Source: a candidate division WOR-3 bacterium
GTDB lineage: Bacteria > SDB-A
Assembly (NCBI GenBank): GCA_016926475.1
Contig: JAFGON010000022.1
Span: 1 to 60,033, forward strand
Length of the DNA: 60,033 nt
Reading direction: 5' to 3'
Part shown: in pieces, positions 43,390 through 53,200 of the stretch
Numbering within the stretch: the first letter of the stretch is position 1
Layout of the letters: each line of letters opens with the position of its first letter
Translations under genes and position numbers: made by a program
Notes under the pieces: generated by a model
What the model was told of the DNA's origin: nothing
Databases searched by the model: none
The model's input: only the letters and a program-made list of their open reading frames with translations

Positions 43390-44643
43390 TCAATCCGTCT
43401 TAATCAACGCGATCGCTTCGACGTGAGGGGTTAAAGGGAACATGTCAAAAAGCGCCAGTTTCTCGACTTTGTATCCATTTTGGGAAAACACCTGCAAATC
43501 CCTCGCCATAGAAGGAAGATTGCAGCTCAAGTAGAAAATATCCCGAATGTTTTTCTCAATTATTGTTTTAAGGAGCTTTTGGTTTATCCCTGTTCTTGGC
43601 GGATCAACCACAAGGGTAGCGTCTTTTCTGAGCAGGTCGCGTCCGACTTCCCTGTCCTGTATGTTGAAAAACCTGGCTTTTTCCAAACCTTTTTCGTAAG
43701 CGTTGTAGACAGCGTCCATTATCGCCGTTTCGTTTGAATCCACACCGATTATTTTTTTCGCGTAATTTTCAAGCTGAAACGAAAAAAAACCCGAACCGCA
43801 GTAAAGGTCAACGAGCCATTCGCTTTCTCTTATGTTTTCTTTGATGTATTCGAGAATCAAACCTGTAGTCTCCCTGTTGACCTGTACAAAACTCGAACAG
43901 GAGACATACTGGTCTTGGTCAAATGATATCTTCATCCTCTTTTTGCCAAGTGCATGTTCTGTTCTATCGCTTTTTTCACCTGTCAGGTAAACGGACGAGA
44001 ATCCAGCGTCGTCGCATTGATTTAAGTTGTTTGCCCCTCTCTGTTCAGTAATTCTCAAAACCGCCGCGATTCCGTCATCGTAGCTGTTTATCGAAACAGA
44101 ACTCGGATAGTACCCTAGATTTTTTGCGCACAGGGATAAACTCAAAGCGTCATTGAATTTGCCGTTTATGCGGTCTTCAGCCAAAAGGCATTTATCCACA
44201 GGCAAAAAATCTTCGGTTTTTCTTCGATAAAATCCAAGTTTAACGTCTTTCTTCGGAACAGATAAGCTGAGTCTGCATCTGTATTGATACCTTCTATGCG
44301 AAAAAGAGAGTTTGTTTTCTATGGGAAAGTTCAATTTCATTTTTTTCATTATTTCATGAGCTGTCTTTTCCTTTATTGAAATCTCGAGATCCCTTTCAAC
44401 GTGCTGGAAAGAACATCCTCCGCAGGTGAAAAAATACGGGCATTTAACTTTTTGTGAATCTGAAATTTTTTTCTTATACGAAACGATTTGAGCCCTGTCG
44501 TAGTCACTGAAGCTTTCGGTTATTTTTACTTCGACGGTTTCACCTTCTATGGCGTAGGGAACGAAGACAACTTTTCCGCCTATCCTTCCCATTCCTTCTC
44601 CGGAACTGATGTTTTTTTCTATGAATACGTTTTCGAAACTCAT
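43390..44643 (-). CDS. TrmA/RlmD-family RNA (uracil-5-)-methyltransferase
   Basis: 417 residues. An N-terminal TRAM-like domain (about 1-58) is followed by Fe-S cluster cysteines 'CPYFFTCGGC' (about 68-77) plus a later 'DKCLL'. The SAM domain has 'LVDLYCGSGFFSFQL', 'VVDPPRTGIN' and the catalytic cysteine in 'LSCNLPSMARDL'. This is the layout of RlmD/RlmCD (m5U in 23S rRNA) rather than TrmA, which lacks the cluster. The exact target is uncertain. It overlaps tgt by four bases, grouping two RNA-modification genes. Confidence 0.88.
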   Translation of the reverse strand: MSFENVFIEKNISSGEGMGRIGGKVVFVPYAIEGETVEVKITESFSDYDRAQIVSYKKKISDSQKVKCPYFFTCGGCSFQHVERDLEISIKEKTAHEIMKKMKLNFPIENKLSFSHRRYQYRCRLSLSVPKKDVKLGFYRRKTEDFLPVDKCLLAEDRINGKFNDALSLSLCAKNLGYYPSSVSINSYDDGIAAVLRITEQRGANNLNQCDDAGFSSVYLTGEKSDRTEHALGKKRMKISFDQDQYVSCSSFVQVNRETTGLILEYIKENIRESEWLVDLYCGSGFFSFQLENYAKKIIGVDSNETAIMDAVYNAYEKGLEKARFFNIQDREVGRDLLRKDATLVVDPPRTGINQKLLKTIIEKNIRDIFYLSCNLPSMARDLQVFSQNGYKVEKLALFDMFPLTPHVEAIALIKTD

Positions 44644-45761
44644 CTTCTGAAAAGTTCAGATTTACCCTGTGCCCAAGAAGAAAATTTTCCTTCTGCTATT
44701 TTCATTCTTATCTCTTTCATAAATCTCATGTAAAACCTTATGTTGTGAATCGTGCCCAATTGACCCGCCAGAGAATCGCCTGTCTTGAAAAGATGTCTTA
44801 AATATGCCCTTGAGTGATTTCGGCAAGTGAAACAGTCGCAACCCTCTTCAACAGGAGTGAAATCGTCTTTGAACCTGGCGTTTCTTATGTTTATTCTGCC
44901 TTCTTCAAGGCTATAAAAAGTTCCCGTTCTCGCATGCCTTGTGGGGGCTACGCAGTCGAAGATATCCACTCCTCGAGAAACAGCGTAAAGGATGTCTTCC
45001 GGAAAGCCCACTCCCATCAGATAACGGATTTTCTCCTTTGGAAGTTTTTTCGCAGTGTAATCCACCACTTTTTGAACTTCTTCCTTGGGTTCCCCCACGG
45101 CGACCCCTCCTATGCCATATCCGTCAAAACAAAGATCCGTCATCAAATCTATAGATTCCTGCCTTAAATCCGAATGAGCACCACCCTGTATTATTCCGAA
45201 CACTTTTTGATTTTGGTAAGGATTTTTGTCTATAAATACCTTGGCCTGCTTAGCCCATTTGTTGGATCTTCGCATTTTCTCCTTCAAAACAGAATAATCA
45301 GCCGGGTATTGAGGGCATATATCGAGAATCATCGCCACGTCAGAACCTATTATCCTCTGATACTCAATCGCGCTTTGGGGTGTAAGGAAAAACGAAGACC
45401 CGTCTATATGACTTTTGAAAAGAACCCCTTCTTCAGTTACTTTCCTCAGAGAAGACAGGCTCATGACCTGAAAACCACCGGAATCTGTGAACACCACACC
45501 CCTGAAATTCATGAAATCGTGAATTTTTCCGCTTTTCTCGAGAACTTCCCTTCCCGGTCTTTGCATAAGATGGTAAGTGTTTGAAATAATCGCCTGAACG
45601 CCTGTTTCGGAAAGTTGCAGGGAATTTAAAGCTCGAACGTTGGCATACGTGGCAACAGGCATGAAATTAGGAGTGTCCACCGAACCGTTTGTCGTAGTGA
45701 ACACCCCTGTTCTGGCGAAAGAGTCCTGGCTCTCTATTATTATTCTGAAACCAAGAGACAC
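44640..45761 (-). CDS. tgt: tRNA-guanine transglycosylase
   Basis: Swaps guanine-34 for preQ1 in queuosine-type tRNAs. 373 residues. 'TDSGGFQVMSL', 'GSDVAMILDICPQYP', 'GIIQGGAHSDLRQES', 'GYGIGGVAVGEP' and 'FDCVAPTRHARTGTFY' cover the active site with both catalytic aspartates. The zinc site is 'CDCFTCRNHSRAYLRHLF'. The start is a GTG at 45761. It lies 31 bases after secF, an arrangement (tgt near secDF) common in bacteria; yajC, usually between them, is absent. Confidence 0.96.
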   Translation of the reverse strand: MSLGFRIIIESQDSFARTGVFTTTNGSVDTPNFMPVATYANVRALNSLQLSETGVQAIISNTYHLMQRPGREVLEKSGKIHDFMNFRGVVFTDSGGFQVMSLSSLRKVTEEGVLFKSHIDGSSFFLTPQSAIEYQRIIGSDVAMILDICPQYPADYSVLKEKMRRSNKWAKQAKVFIDKNPYQNQKVFGIIQGGAHSDLRQESIDLMTDLCFDGYGIGGVAVGEPKEEVQKVVDYTAKKLPKEKIRYLMGVGFPEDILYAVSRGVDIFDCVAPTRHARTGTFYSLEEGRINIRNARFKDDFTPVEEGCDCFTCRNHSRAYLRHLFKTGDSLAGQLGTIHNIRFYMRFMKEIRMKIAEGKFSSWAQGKSELFRR

Positions 45762-45792
45762 CAGGGCTCTTTCAATCTTTACAATCCAGTTT

Positions 45793-47172
45793 TTAGGCTC
45801 TGGATTTTCCTATAGGCGTGGGAAATCTTTTTTCCCAGTCGTATACAACAGTGGCCACTATGAATATCGAAGAGTATGTGCCTATGATCACGCCCATTAA
45901 AAGGACAAAGGCGAAATCTTTAATTGTCGCCGCTCCGAAAATAAACAGGACGAGCAGGACCAAAAATGTGGTAAAAGCAGTCATGATTGTCCTGCTCAGT
46001 GTCGCGTTAATACTGGCGTTGACGACTTCTTTAAAATCTTTACCTTTGTTCATCCTGTTTACTTCCCTTATTCTGTCGGAAACAATGATGGAGTCGTTGA
46101 TGGAATACCCTATGAGCGTCAGCAACGCCGCGATTGTCGACATATTGAATTCAAAACCCGACACAGCGTATACACCGGCTGTAATGACGACGTCGTGCAA
46201 AAGAGCGACAACAGAAGCTATTCCGAATCTATACGTGAATCTTATGCTTATGTATCCGAGTATTACGGCGATTCCGAGAAGAACCACCCACAGAGTTCTC
46301 ATTCTCAAACTGCTGCTCATTCTTGCTCCGACGTGCTCGGTGCCTTCGATTGACAGTTTGAGGTTTGGATCCCTGTTTTCGAGTTCTTCCTTCAGCATAA
46401 TGTCGATCGAATTCGAAATTTCACCTTCGCCCTGAGTTTCAGGGTACGCTGATTTTTCAAGGGAATCCCATTTTACGGGATCGACGAAGACTCTTACAGA
46501 AAGGGCTGTGTTTTCGGCGTCCAAAAAAACTACCGCGCTGTCTATTCCTCTGCCTCTCATTTTGTCCAGAGTTTTTTCCGCAGGATCCAGAGGGGTGGTC
46601 AACTGAACCAAGCTGTCAAAATAGGTCAGTTTCTTTATTCCAGTTATGGTCCCGGAAAAATCTCCTGCCATGAGAAAAGCCGTGTCTTCACCGAAAATGG
46701 AATATCCTTTGATCTCAAGAAGGTTCGAATCGGCTATAGCTCTGATGTCTTGAGATGAATCCGCTTTTGCGAAAACACCGAGTTCGACTTCCGGCCGCCC
46801 GTATTCTTCGACAAATTTAATAAGGGCGCTGTCTACGCTCGCAACCGAAGAAGATGCCCTGCCGGCAGTATCCTGTGGTATTATCGGCAATCTTATTATG
46901 TATCCATTCAACCTCTCGTTCGAAGTTTCCTGTATTATACTCCTGCCGATACCCATGCTTTGGATTACGCTTCTTATCTGAGAGGTCGTCAAACTTCCCT
47001 CGTCTACGGTCATTCTGATAATCGTTCCGCCGGTGAAATCGATACCCTGCCTTGTATTCCACAAAAACACAAGACTGACAGCCGAAAGGACAAATACAAC
47101 CGCGGACACTATGTATGAAAATTTTCTTACTTTTATAAAATCGAAATGTGTGTTTTTAAAAATCTGCAACAT
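45793..47172 (-). CDS. secF: Protein translocase subunit SecF, with enlarged periplasmic domain
   Basis: Inner-membrane partner of SecD that pulls exported proteins across using the proton gradient. 459 residues against about 320 in E. coli. 'GIDFTGGTIIRM' after the first membrane helix and 'GARMSSSLRMRTLW', 'ALLHDVVITAGVY', 'LTLIGYSINDSIIVSDRIRE' in the C-terminal half are SecF signatures. The extra length is between helices 1 and 2 (about residues 50-280), where most members have about 100 residues. It lies 12 bases after secD. Confidence 0.93.
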   Translation of the reverse strand: MLQIFKNTHFDFIKVRKFSYIVSAVVFVLSAVSLVFLWNTRQGIDFTGGTIIRMTVDEGSLTTSQIRSVIQSMGIGRSIIQETSNERLNGYIIRLPIIPQDTAGRASSSVASVDSALIKFVEEYGRPEVELGVFAKADSSQDIRAIADSNLLEIKGYSIFGEDTAFLMAGDFSGTITGIKKLTYFDSLVQLTTPLDPAEKTLDKMRGRGIDSAVVFLDAENTALSVRVFVDPVKWDSLEKSAYPETQGEGEISNSIDIMLKEELENRDPNLKLSIEGTEHVGARMSSSLRMRTLWVVLLGIAVILGYISIRFTYRFGIASVVALLHDVVITAGVYAVSGFEFNMSTIAALLTLIGYSINDSIIVSDRIREVNRMNKGKDFKEVVNASINATLSRTIMTAFTTFLVLLVLFIFGAATIKDFAFVLLMGVIIGTYSSIFIVATVVYDWEKRFPTPIGKSRA

Positions 47173-47184
47173 TGCCGGTTCCTC

Positions 47185-48705
47185 CTATATGCTCAACTTC
47201 TGAGTGTTAGATCTGACCAAAAGAGTGTCGAAAATAAACCGGCTGACAAAAACGGCTGTGAAAACGTTCGCCACCAATCCGACGCTGAGGGTGACGGCAA
47301 AACCTCTTATTGGTCCTTTGCCGAACCACCAGAGAATCAAAGCGGACAAAAGCGTCGTGACGTTGGCGTCGAGAATAGTCACAAATGCCTTGGAAAAGCC
47401 TGTTTCAACGGCTTTTTTGACAGATTTATTCATTTTAAGCTCTTCTCTTATTCTCTCAAAAATCAGCACGTTAGCGTCCACCGCTGTTCCTATGACAAGC
47501 ACGAGACCGGCTATTCCCGGGAGAGTCAGGGTTAAATTGAAAGCGGAGAGAATGGCCAATAGAAACACCAGATTCAAAACGAGGGCGAAGTCTGCTACCA
47601 AGCCGCTGAACCTGTAATATACGAGCATTATCAACATTATCAAAGCTGCAGCTATTAAAAAGCTTTTTATTCCTGTCCTTATTGAGTCTTCGCCGAGACT
47701 CGGTCCTATCACGAAACTCTCCTCAATATCCGCTCTGGCTGGCATTCTTCCGGCTTGAAGAACAGACGCAAGGGCTTTGGCGTCGTCGAGAGTTCCCCTT
47801 CCGAGGGTAATCGTCGATTTTCCGGTTGTGGAAGCGCTGCTGACAACAGGCGCGGAAAAAACCTCGTTGTCGAGAACTATGGCTATCCTGTTTCCTATGT
47901 TTTCGGAAGTCACTCTCGCCCAGTCTGCTCTCGCCATGCCTCCAATTTCAAGATCCACCCTCGGTTCTGTCTGGCTTTCAGAAGTGCCGAGAGCAGCCCT
48001 AGAGGACACGATCGACGCGCCGTATATCTCCGGAATAGAACTCACCAGAAGGATTTCTCTGTAGTCGGGAATTCCGAAATCTTCACCTTCTTCGACGACG
48101 CTCCACAGTAAAATTTTACCAGAAACTGAATCGGCTATGCCCTGCTGTCTCGCTTCCTGAACCATAGAGTCAAGGTAAACCCAATCCTCAGCGCTGCAAA
48201 TCACGCTCTGCCCTCCCGGAAATGTCTTGAGAAGGGCAGAAAACCTTCCTTCGTTTTCTCTGTCAATTTTATCTATTATGTTCCTGAGTTCTTCAGGTCT
48301 TCTTACGACTCTGAAATCGAGAGTGGCGGTGGTCCCTATGAGTTTTTTCGCAATCATCGGATCCATTTCACCCGGGAGCTCAATTACAATGCTGTTTTCT
48401 CCCTGAACCTCGATTATCGGTTCGCTTACTCCGTATTTGTCGACACGGCTCGATAAAATTTCCACAACTTGGTTTACCATATCTGCGCCGCCCTCGCCGG
48501 AAGTGTCAACGGCGAGAAGAAAGTGAGATCCGCCTTCGAGGTCGAGCCCGAGTCTAATAGATCTCATCCTAAGTGAAGCGTTTTCAGGCAGGTATCTCTC
48601 TTCTCTTGGCAATCTGTAATATTTGTAAGAGAACGAAAGTTGAAAAAGAGAGATGCCTATCGCGGCCACAATTAAAACCAATTTCCATAACTGACTCTTT
48701 TTCAT
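47185..48705 (-). CDS. secD: Protein translocase subunit SecD
   Basis: 506 residues. 'RSIRLGLDLEGGSHFLLAVD' follows the first membrane helix; the periplasmic P1 domain comes next; 'GGMARADWARVTSENIGNRIAIVLDNEV' (given in part) and 'GPSLGEDSIRTGI' precede five C-terminal helices with 'VLVIGTAVDANVLIFERIREEL', which carries a proton-path aspartate. With SecF it would supply the Sec stage for the T9SS cargo proteins in this window. Confidence 0.95.
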   Translation of the reverse strand: MKKSQLWKLVLIVAAIGISLFQLSFSYKYYRLPREERYLPENASLRMRSIRLGLDLEGGSHFLLAVDTSGEGGADMVNQVVEILSSRVDKYGVSEPIIEVQGENSIVIELPGEMDPMIAKKLIGTTATLDFRVVRRPEELRNIIDKIDRENEGRFSALLKTFPGGQSVICSAEDWVYLDSMVQEARQQGIADSVSGKILLWSVVEEGEDFGIPDYREILLVSSIPEIYGASIVSSRAALGTSESQTEPRVDLEIGGMARADWARVTSENIGNRIAIVLDNEVFSAPVVSSASTTGKSTITLGRGTLDDAKALASVLQAGRMPARADIEESFVIGPSLGEDSIRTGIKSFLIAAALIMLIMLVYYRFSGLVADFALVLNLVFLLAILSAFNLTLTLPGIAGLVLVIGTAVDANVLIFERIREELKMNKSVKKAVETGFSKAFVTILDANVTTLLSALILWWFGKGPIRGFAVTLSVGLVANVFTAVFVSRFIFDTLLVRSNTQKLSI

Positions 48706-48767
48706 AGTAAGGGGTCCTCCCTCCTCAAAGATTTATTTGGGTCTGAAAAACAATTTTGAAGTTTATG

Positions 48768-48795
48768 ATTTTACCACAAGCCATCAAGCTGTCAA
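48768..48795 (-). promoter_or_regulatory. Strong promoter for secD-secF-tgt
   Basis: Minus strand perfect TTGACA (48790-48795), 16-base spacer and TGG-extended TAAAAT (48768-48773). The leader to the ATG at 48705 is about 55 bases. Confidence 0.75.
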
Positions 48796-48827
48796 GGATA
48801 AACCTATTTTCTAATTATAATTTTAGG

Positions 48828-48856
48828 TTGACTTGAAAGAGTCATGAGTGTATTGT
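48828..48856 (+). promoter_or_regulatory. Candidate promoter for the polyferredoxin-SprA gene run
   Basis: TTGACT (48828-48833), 17-base spacer, TATTGT (48851-48856). It runs divergently from the secD promoter. The start site would be near 48863, which makes the GTG at 48848 unusable as a start and favours the ATG at 48881. Confidence 0.45.
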
Positions 48857-48880
48857 TCTAAAGACTTTTATAACTATTTT

Positions 48881-49066
48881 ATGAGAAAAGGCGATCTTAT
48901 AACAGGGGTGATAATTTTTGTCGCCGGAATCGCTCTAAAAGCGATAAGTTTTTTCACCAAATCCAAATTCGTCATCAGAGGCACAAACTTCGAGGCTTTT
49001 TGGATACTTTTAGCGATTGGAACGATAATATTTGCTCTTTACCCATTTTTACGTAAAAAAAAATAA
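48881..49066 (+). CDS. Small two-helix membrane protein
   Basis: 61 residues from the ATG at 48881; an upstream GTG at 48848 is in frame but overlaps the candidate promoter. Two hydrophobic segments (about 5-22 and 34-53) end in a basic tail ('FLRKKK'). No ribosome site and no family recognised. It sits first in the run leading to the polyferredoxin and SprA. Confidence 0.45.
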   Translation: MRKGDLITGVIIFVAGIALKAISFFTKSKFVIRGTNFEAFWILLAIGTIIFALYPFLRKKK

Positions 49067-49096
49067 ACGCCATTTTTGGGAAACTGTAGTGACAAA

Positions 49097-49405
49097 ATGG
49101 TAATCCTTGAGTTTTTCACCTTGATTTTCATTTCTCTTGCAAAAATTTCGGTCCCTTTTTTTGAAAACTCCGCTCTCACCTACATACTTTTCATCCCCGT
49201 GGCCGTCGCCCTGGCGATATCGTTTTTGAAAACAAAAAAGCTGTGTTGGCTGAGAATTATAATGCTGGCCTACTTCTTGGCGGTCGCAATTAAACTCTTC
49301 GTGTCCCCTCCCTGCGACAGCCAAAACTCCTTTATCACTTCAGAGTTTTCCGAATGCAGATCATACGCATCGAGGATTTGTCTTTCATGCATAGGAATAG
49401 AATAG
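49097..49405 (+). CDS. Small membrane protein preceding the polyferredoxin
   Basis: 102 residues from the ATG at 49097. Three hydrophobic segments (about 4-20, 24-43, 51-69) are followed by a cysteine-containing soluble tail ('SPPCDSQNSF', 'SECRSYASRICLSC'). The last part overlaps the start of the polyferredoxin gene. I do not recognise a family. The presence of several cysteines next to an Fe-S membrane protein is suggestive but may be a coincidence of the overlap. Confidence 0.45.
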   Translation: MVILEFFTLIFISLAKISVPFFENSALTYILFIPVAVALAISFLKTKKLCWLRIIMLAYFLAVAIKLFVSPPCDSQNSFITSEFSECRSYASRICLSCIGIE

Positions 49406-50289
49406 CCTCTTTTCTGATCAAAATAAGGACATTTATCGGATTGTCCTCCTTTTTCGCGTTCAACAGCTATCTAAAAGGTTTCGGCACGGGAATATTCACG
49501 GGTCAATCTAAACGCTTTTGCGCTCCTTTCATAAATTGCCACAGCTGTCCATCCGCTACATTCGCCTGTCCTGTAGGACTCACTCAGCATTTTTTCACAT
49601 ACAGACACCTTACCGGTCAGATGGTCATACCCAAGTTGTCTCTGGGTTTTCTGATTTTAATATCGCTCGTAATGGGCAAGATTTTCTGCGGATGGCTGTG
49701 TCCTTTTGGGCTCATACAGACTCTTTTATACAAAATCAAAAGCTTCAAAATTCGCATTCCCCACCCTTTAACCCACATGAAATATGCCGTTTTCGCTTTT
49801 TTTATAATTTTCCTACCCCTCTATACCGGCGAACCATGGTTTTGTAAATTATGCCCTGTCGGCTCTTTAGAAGCCGGTGTTCCTCTTGTATCTTTCGGAG
49901 CAGCGAGCTTGGCTTTGAGAGAAATCGCTCAGGCCCTATTTTCCCTTAAATTGTCAATTTTGCTGGTTTTCCTTTTTATGTCAGTCCACACCCAAAGGCC
50001 TTTTTGCAGGCTATTTTGCCCCATAGGAGCTCTTTATTCCTTTTTCGGTCGTTTCAGCCTGATAAGGGTTAAACTCGACACGGACGCCTGCATTTCATGC
50101 GGACTTTGCGAAAAAGTGTGCCCGATCGAACTTCCGATTGACAGGGCTGTAAAATCTGGAAACTGCTTTCTGTGCGGAGAATGCCTCCGGTCTTGCCACA
50201 AAAACGCCCTGTATTACGGTTTAAACGATGACGTGAAAATTTTGAAGGATAAATTTTCCAAACTTTTTCTCTCCAAAAGTATTGAATAA
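49387..50289 (+). CDS. NapH/CcoG-like membrane polyferredoxin
   Basis: 300 residues from the ATG at 49387; a GAGGAT site lies upstream, and earlier starts add residues before the first membrane segment. About four or five membrane helices alternate with cysteine motifs: 'CHSCPSATFACPVG', 'FCGWLCPFGLIQ' and 'CRLFCPIGALYSFF', the last two being the CxxxCP pairs of NapH/NosR/CcoG proteins. Two cytoplasmic-type [4Fe-4S] motifs follow, 'CISCGLCEKVCP' (from 235) and 'CFLCGECLRSC' (from about 260). Family members carry electrons between the quinone pool or ferredoxin and periplasmic redox partners. Its stop overlaps the SprA start by eight bases. Confidence 0.85.
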   Translation: MHRNRIASFLIKIRTFIGLSSFFAFNSYLKGFGTGIFTGQSKRFCAPFINCHSCPSATFACPVGLTQHFFTYRHLTGQMVIPKLSLGFLILISLVMGKIFCGWLCPFGLIQTLLYKIKSFKIRIPHPLTHMKYAVFAFFIIFLPLYTGEPWFCKLCPVGSLEAGVPLVSFGAASLALREIAQALFSLKLSILLVFLFMSVHTQRPFCRLFCPIGALYSFFGRFSLIRVKLDTDACISCGLCEKVCPIELPIDRAVKSGNCFLCGECLRSCHKNALYYGLNDDVKILKDKFSKLFLSKSIE

Positions 50290-53200
50290 AATCCTGAAAA
50301 AACTCCTTTTGCTGGCAATATTATTGCCCTTTACAGATTTTCTCCTTTTGCATTCACTCTCGGCGCAAGAAAGTTTGGCTCAAGAAAGCCCCTTTATCTC
50401 TCCAATAGGAGAAATGCTTCATGACTATGTTTTCAGAAATCTGACAAGGTTAAAATTCCGCCAGACGATACTTCCGGAAAGAGGCCTTCTGATCGAGGAG
50501 GTATTTTACGACTCGATGGCTCTCTGGACTGAGAACATTGTCGCCGTCGAGGACTTCAAAAATTACGCCTACAAACTTTCGCTTAAAAACAAACTCGCCG
50601 ACTACACGGTTGCATATCTTCAGCAGCAGCAGGTCTTCTCCAACCAAGGACTGATACCTGATATAGAACTGCCGATAAGGATGCCGACTGCCATAGCCGG
50701 ATTCATAGGTCAAGGCGGCAATTTAAGGATTAACGGCTCCCAGAGAATTCAGTTCGGCGGAAGCCAATCCACAGACCTAAACGCCGTTCAGACAGAATAC
50801 ACCCAGAACGATTTTCTGCCGGAACTCGAAATGAAACAGCAGTTGAACGTCAATCTGCAGGGCACCATCGGTCAGAAGATAAACGTCTTTGTCGATCACA
50901 ACAGCGAGGCACAGGCGGATTTAAAAAACAAAATCAGGCTTCAATACAGAGGCGATCAGGACGAATTGATACACCTGATTGAAATGGGGCACACCCAATT
51001 GTCCCTGCCGGGAACAGAGCTTATCGGGATGCCCCCGATCCAGATGGGTCTTTTCGGCATTAAATCAGAAATGCAGATAGCCGGAGTCAACATCACAGCC
51101 ATAGCGACAAAAGAAGAAGGAAAGGCAGAGAGCAGGACTTTTGTCGGCAGGGCATCTGTCGACACGATAATCCTCTGGGACACCGATTACATAAGAAGGC
51201 AGTATTTCTGGCTGGGTCTGCCCGGAGATTCCATAGGAGACGTCAACCCGTATGACTCCATAGCCAAACTAATAGTATGGGTTGACGACAACAACGGAAC
51301 CAATAACGCTCTGACCGGAGCAATAAGGGGCGATTTTCATTTTTACACCCAGACCCAGTACTCCGATACTTTGCTTCCTCCCGGGTATTTCGACCCTCAA
51401 GAGGCGGGATCCGACAATTTTTACATTTTCAACTACCAGACTAAAACAATCGAGTTGAGGGTGCCTCTCGACGAGAACTACGCCCTCGGAGTCTGCTACG
51501 TCATAAACAGGAGAAATACGCCAGGCGGGCAGTTTTACCGAACGGACACAGTCGGGACAGTCCGCGACCAATACGACACTTCCCAGACAATCGATATCAA
51601 AGTAATAAAACCGCCTGTCGAAAGGACTTATTTTCCGACTTGGGACCTTCAGATCAGAAACAGGTATTCTCTGAGCTCGACGGCGATAGTCCCAGGAAGC
51701 TTCGAACTGAAGATATACAAACACAACACAGGGTCCGGGATAGACGAAGAGACTCAGGGTTCTACAACTTACCTCAAGCTTCTCGGATTGGACGACGATG
51801 ACGACGGATACATAGACGACGGCAACGTCGATTACGACAGGGGATTCGTCGCTTTTCCAGACACACTTCCCTTCCCATTCGCCAGCTCTGCACTCCTTGA
51901 GCCGGATTCTATAATCTACGACACTACTTCGACCAACGTCGGCAGAAAATATAAACTTGTCGTCTCATACAAAGGCATCAGAAACGTCTTCTCTTTAGGC
52001 GCCATGAACATTCTCGAAGGGTCGGAGGTCGTCACGGTCAACGGCGAGAGGTTGGTCAAAAATGTCGATTACACAATAGATTACGACATAGGGATAATCA
52101 CCTTCCTCACAGACAAAGTCAACGACGTGAACGCGGTGGTCAACGTCGATTTTCAATACGCTCCTTTCATCAGCCTCGCCGACAAATCTCTTCTCGGAGT
52201 CAGGTTTGACTACAGGGTTTCCCCTGCTGTAAACATAGGAGTGACAACTCTCTACAGAAGCGTCAGCACAAAAGAAGAACACCCACAGCTCGGCAACGAA
52301 CCGAGAAACATCACCATGGCAACGGTAGACGCGAGCATGGTCTTCTCTCCGTCGTTCATGACAAAAGCCGTCGACATCCTGCCTTTGATAAGCTCTTCCT
52401 CCCCTTCAAACCTGACGATAAGAGGAGCTGTCGCCTTTTCCATGCCGAACCCGAACACGAAAGGATTCGTGTATTTAGACGACATGGACGGAAACAAAAT
52501 GTCCCTGAACCTCGGCGTCAGCAGGGCTAACTGGCATTTCGGCAGTATACCAGACGATATATTCAACAACGCTCCAACCTACAAAGACACATCCGATCTC
52601 GGAATGGTTTACTGGTACAGCCCCAACGACTGGTTTTCCAAAGGAGACCTTTTCCCAAATCTGCCCGAGACGGAAAGGGACGATGAAATACAGGTTTTGA
52701 GCCTCGTAATTCAGCCGAGAAACGGATCAACTTCTTCTTATGCCTCTCTTCAGCAGTGCATCTCCAAGACCGGCTCGGACCTTTCCCAATTCAGGTATCT
52801 GGAGGTCTGGGTCTACGGAGACAGGGGAAGAGTCAACATAGATCTGGGCTACAACATAACAGAAGACGTAGCGAGAAGAACAGGGGTTTCAGACTCGATA
52901 GGCGGTTGGAACGGCGTCCTAAACACAGAAGACAGAAACAGAAACGGCGTCCTCGACATCGGTGAAGACGTGGGACTTGACGAAGTCGAAGGCAGGGACT
53001 CTGATCACGTCCCGGGAGACGAATGGAACGACGACTACCCGGATCAGGTAAACAATTCCACGTATCGCCAGCTCAAAGGCACAGAGGAAAACACAATTCT
53101 CGACACCGAAGACTTGAACGGCGACGGAATTTTAAACCTTTCAAGGGATTACGTAGAATACACTTTCGTCCCAGGGGACACGACTTTTCTCGACATAGAC

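Noticed and set aside
51269-52569. Several minus-strand frames inside SprA
   Set aside because: They are shadows of a well-supported plus-strand gene; none shows a recognisable domain.
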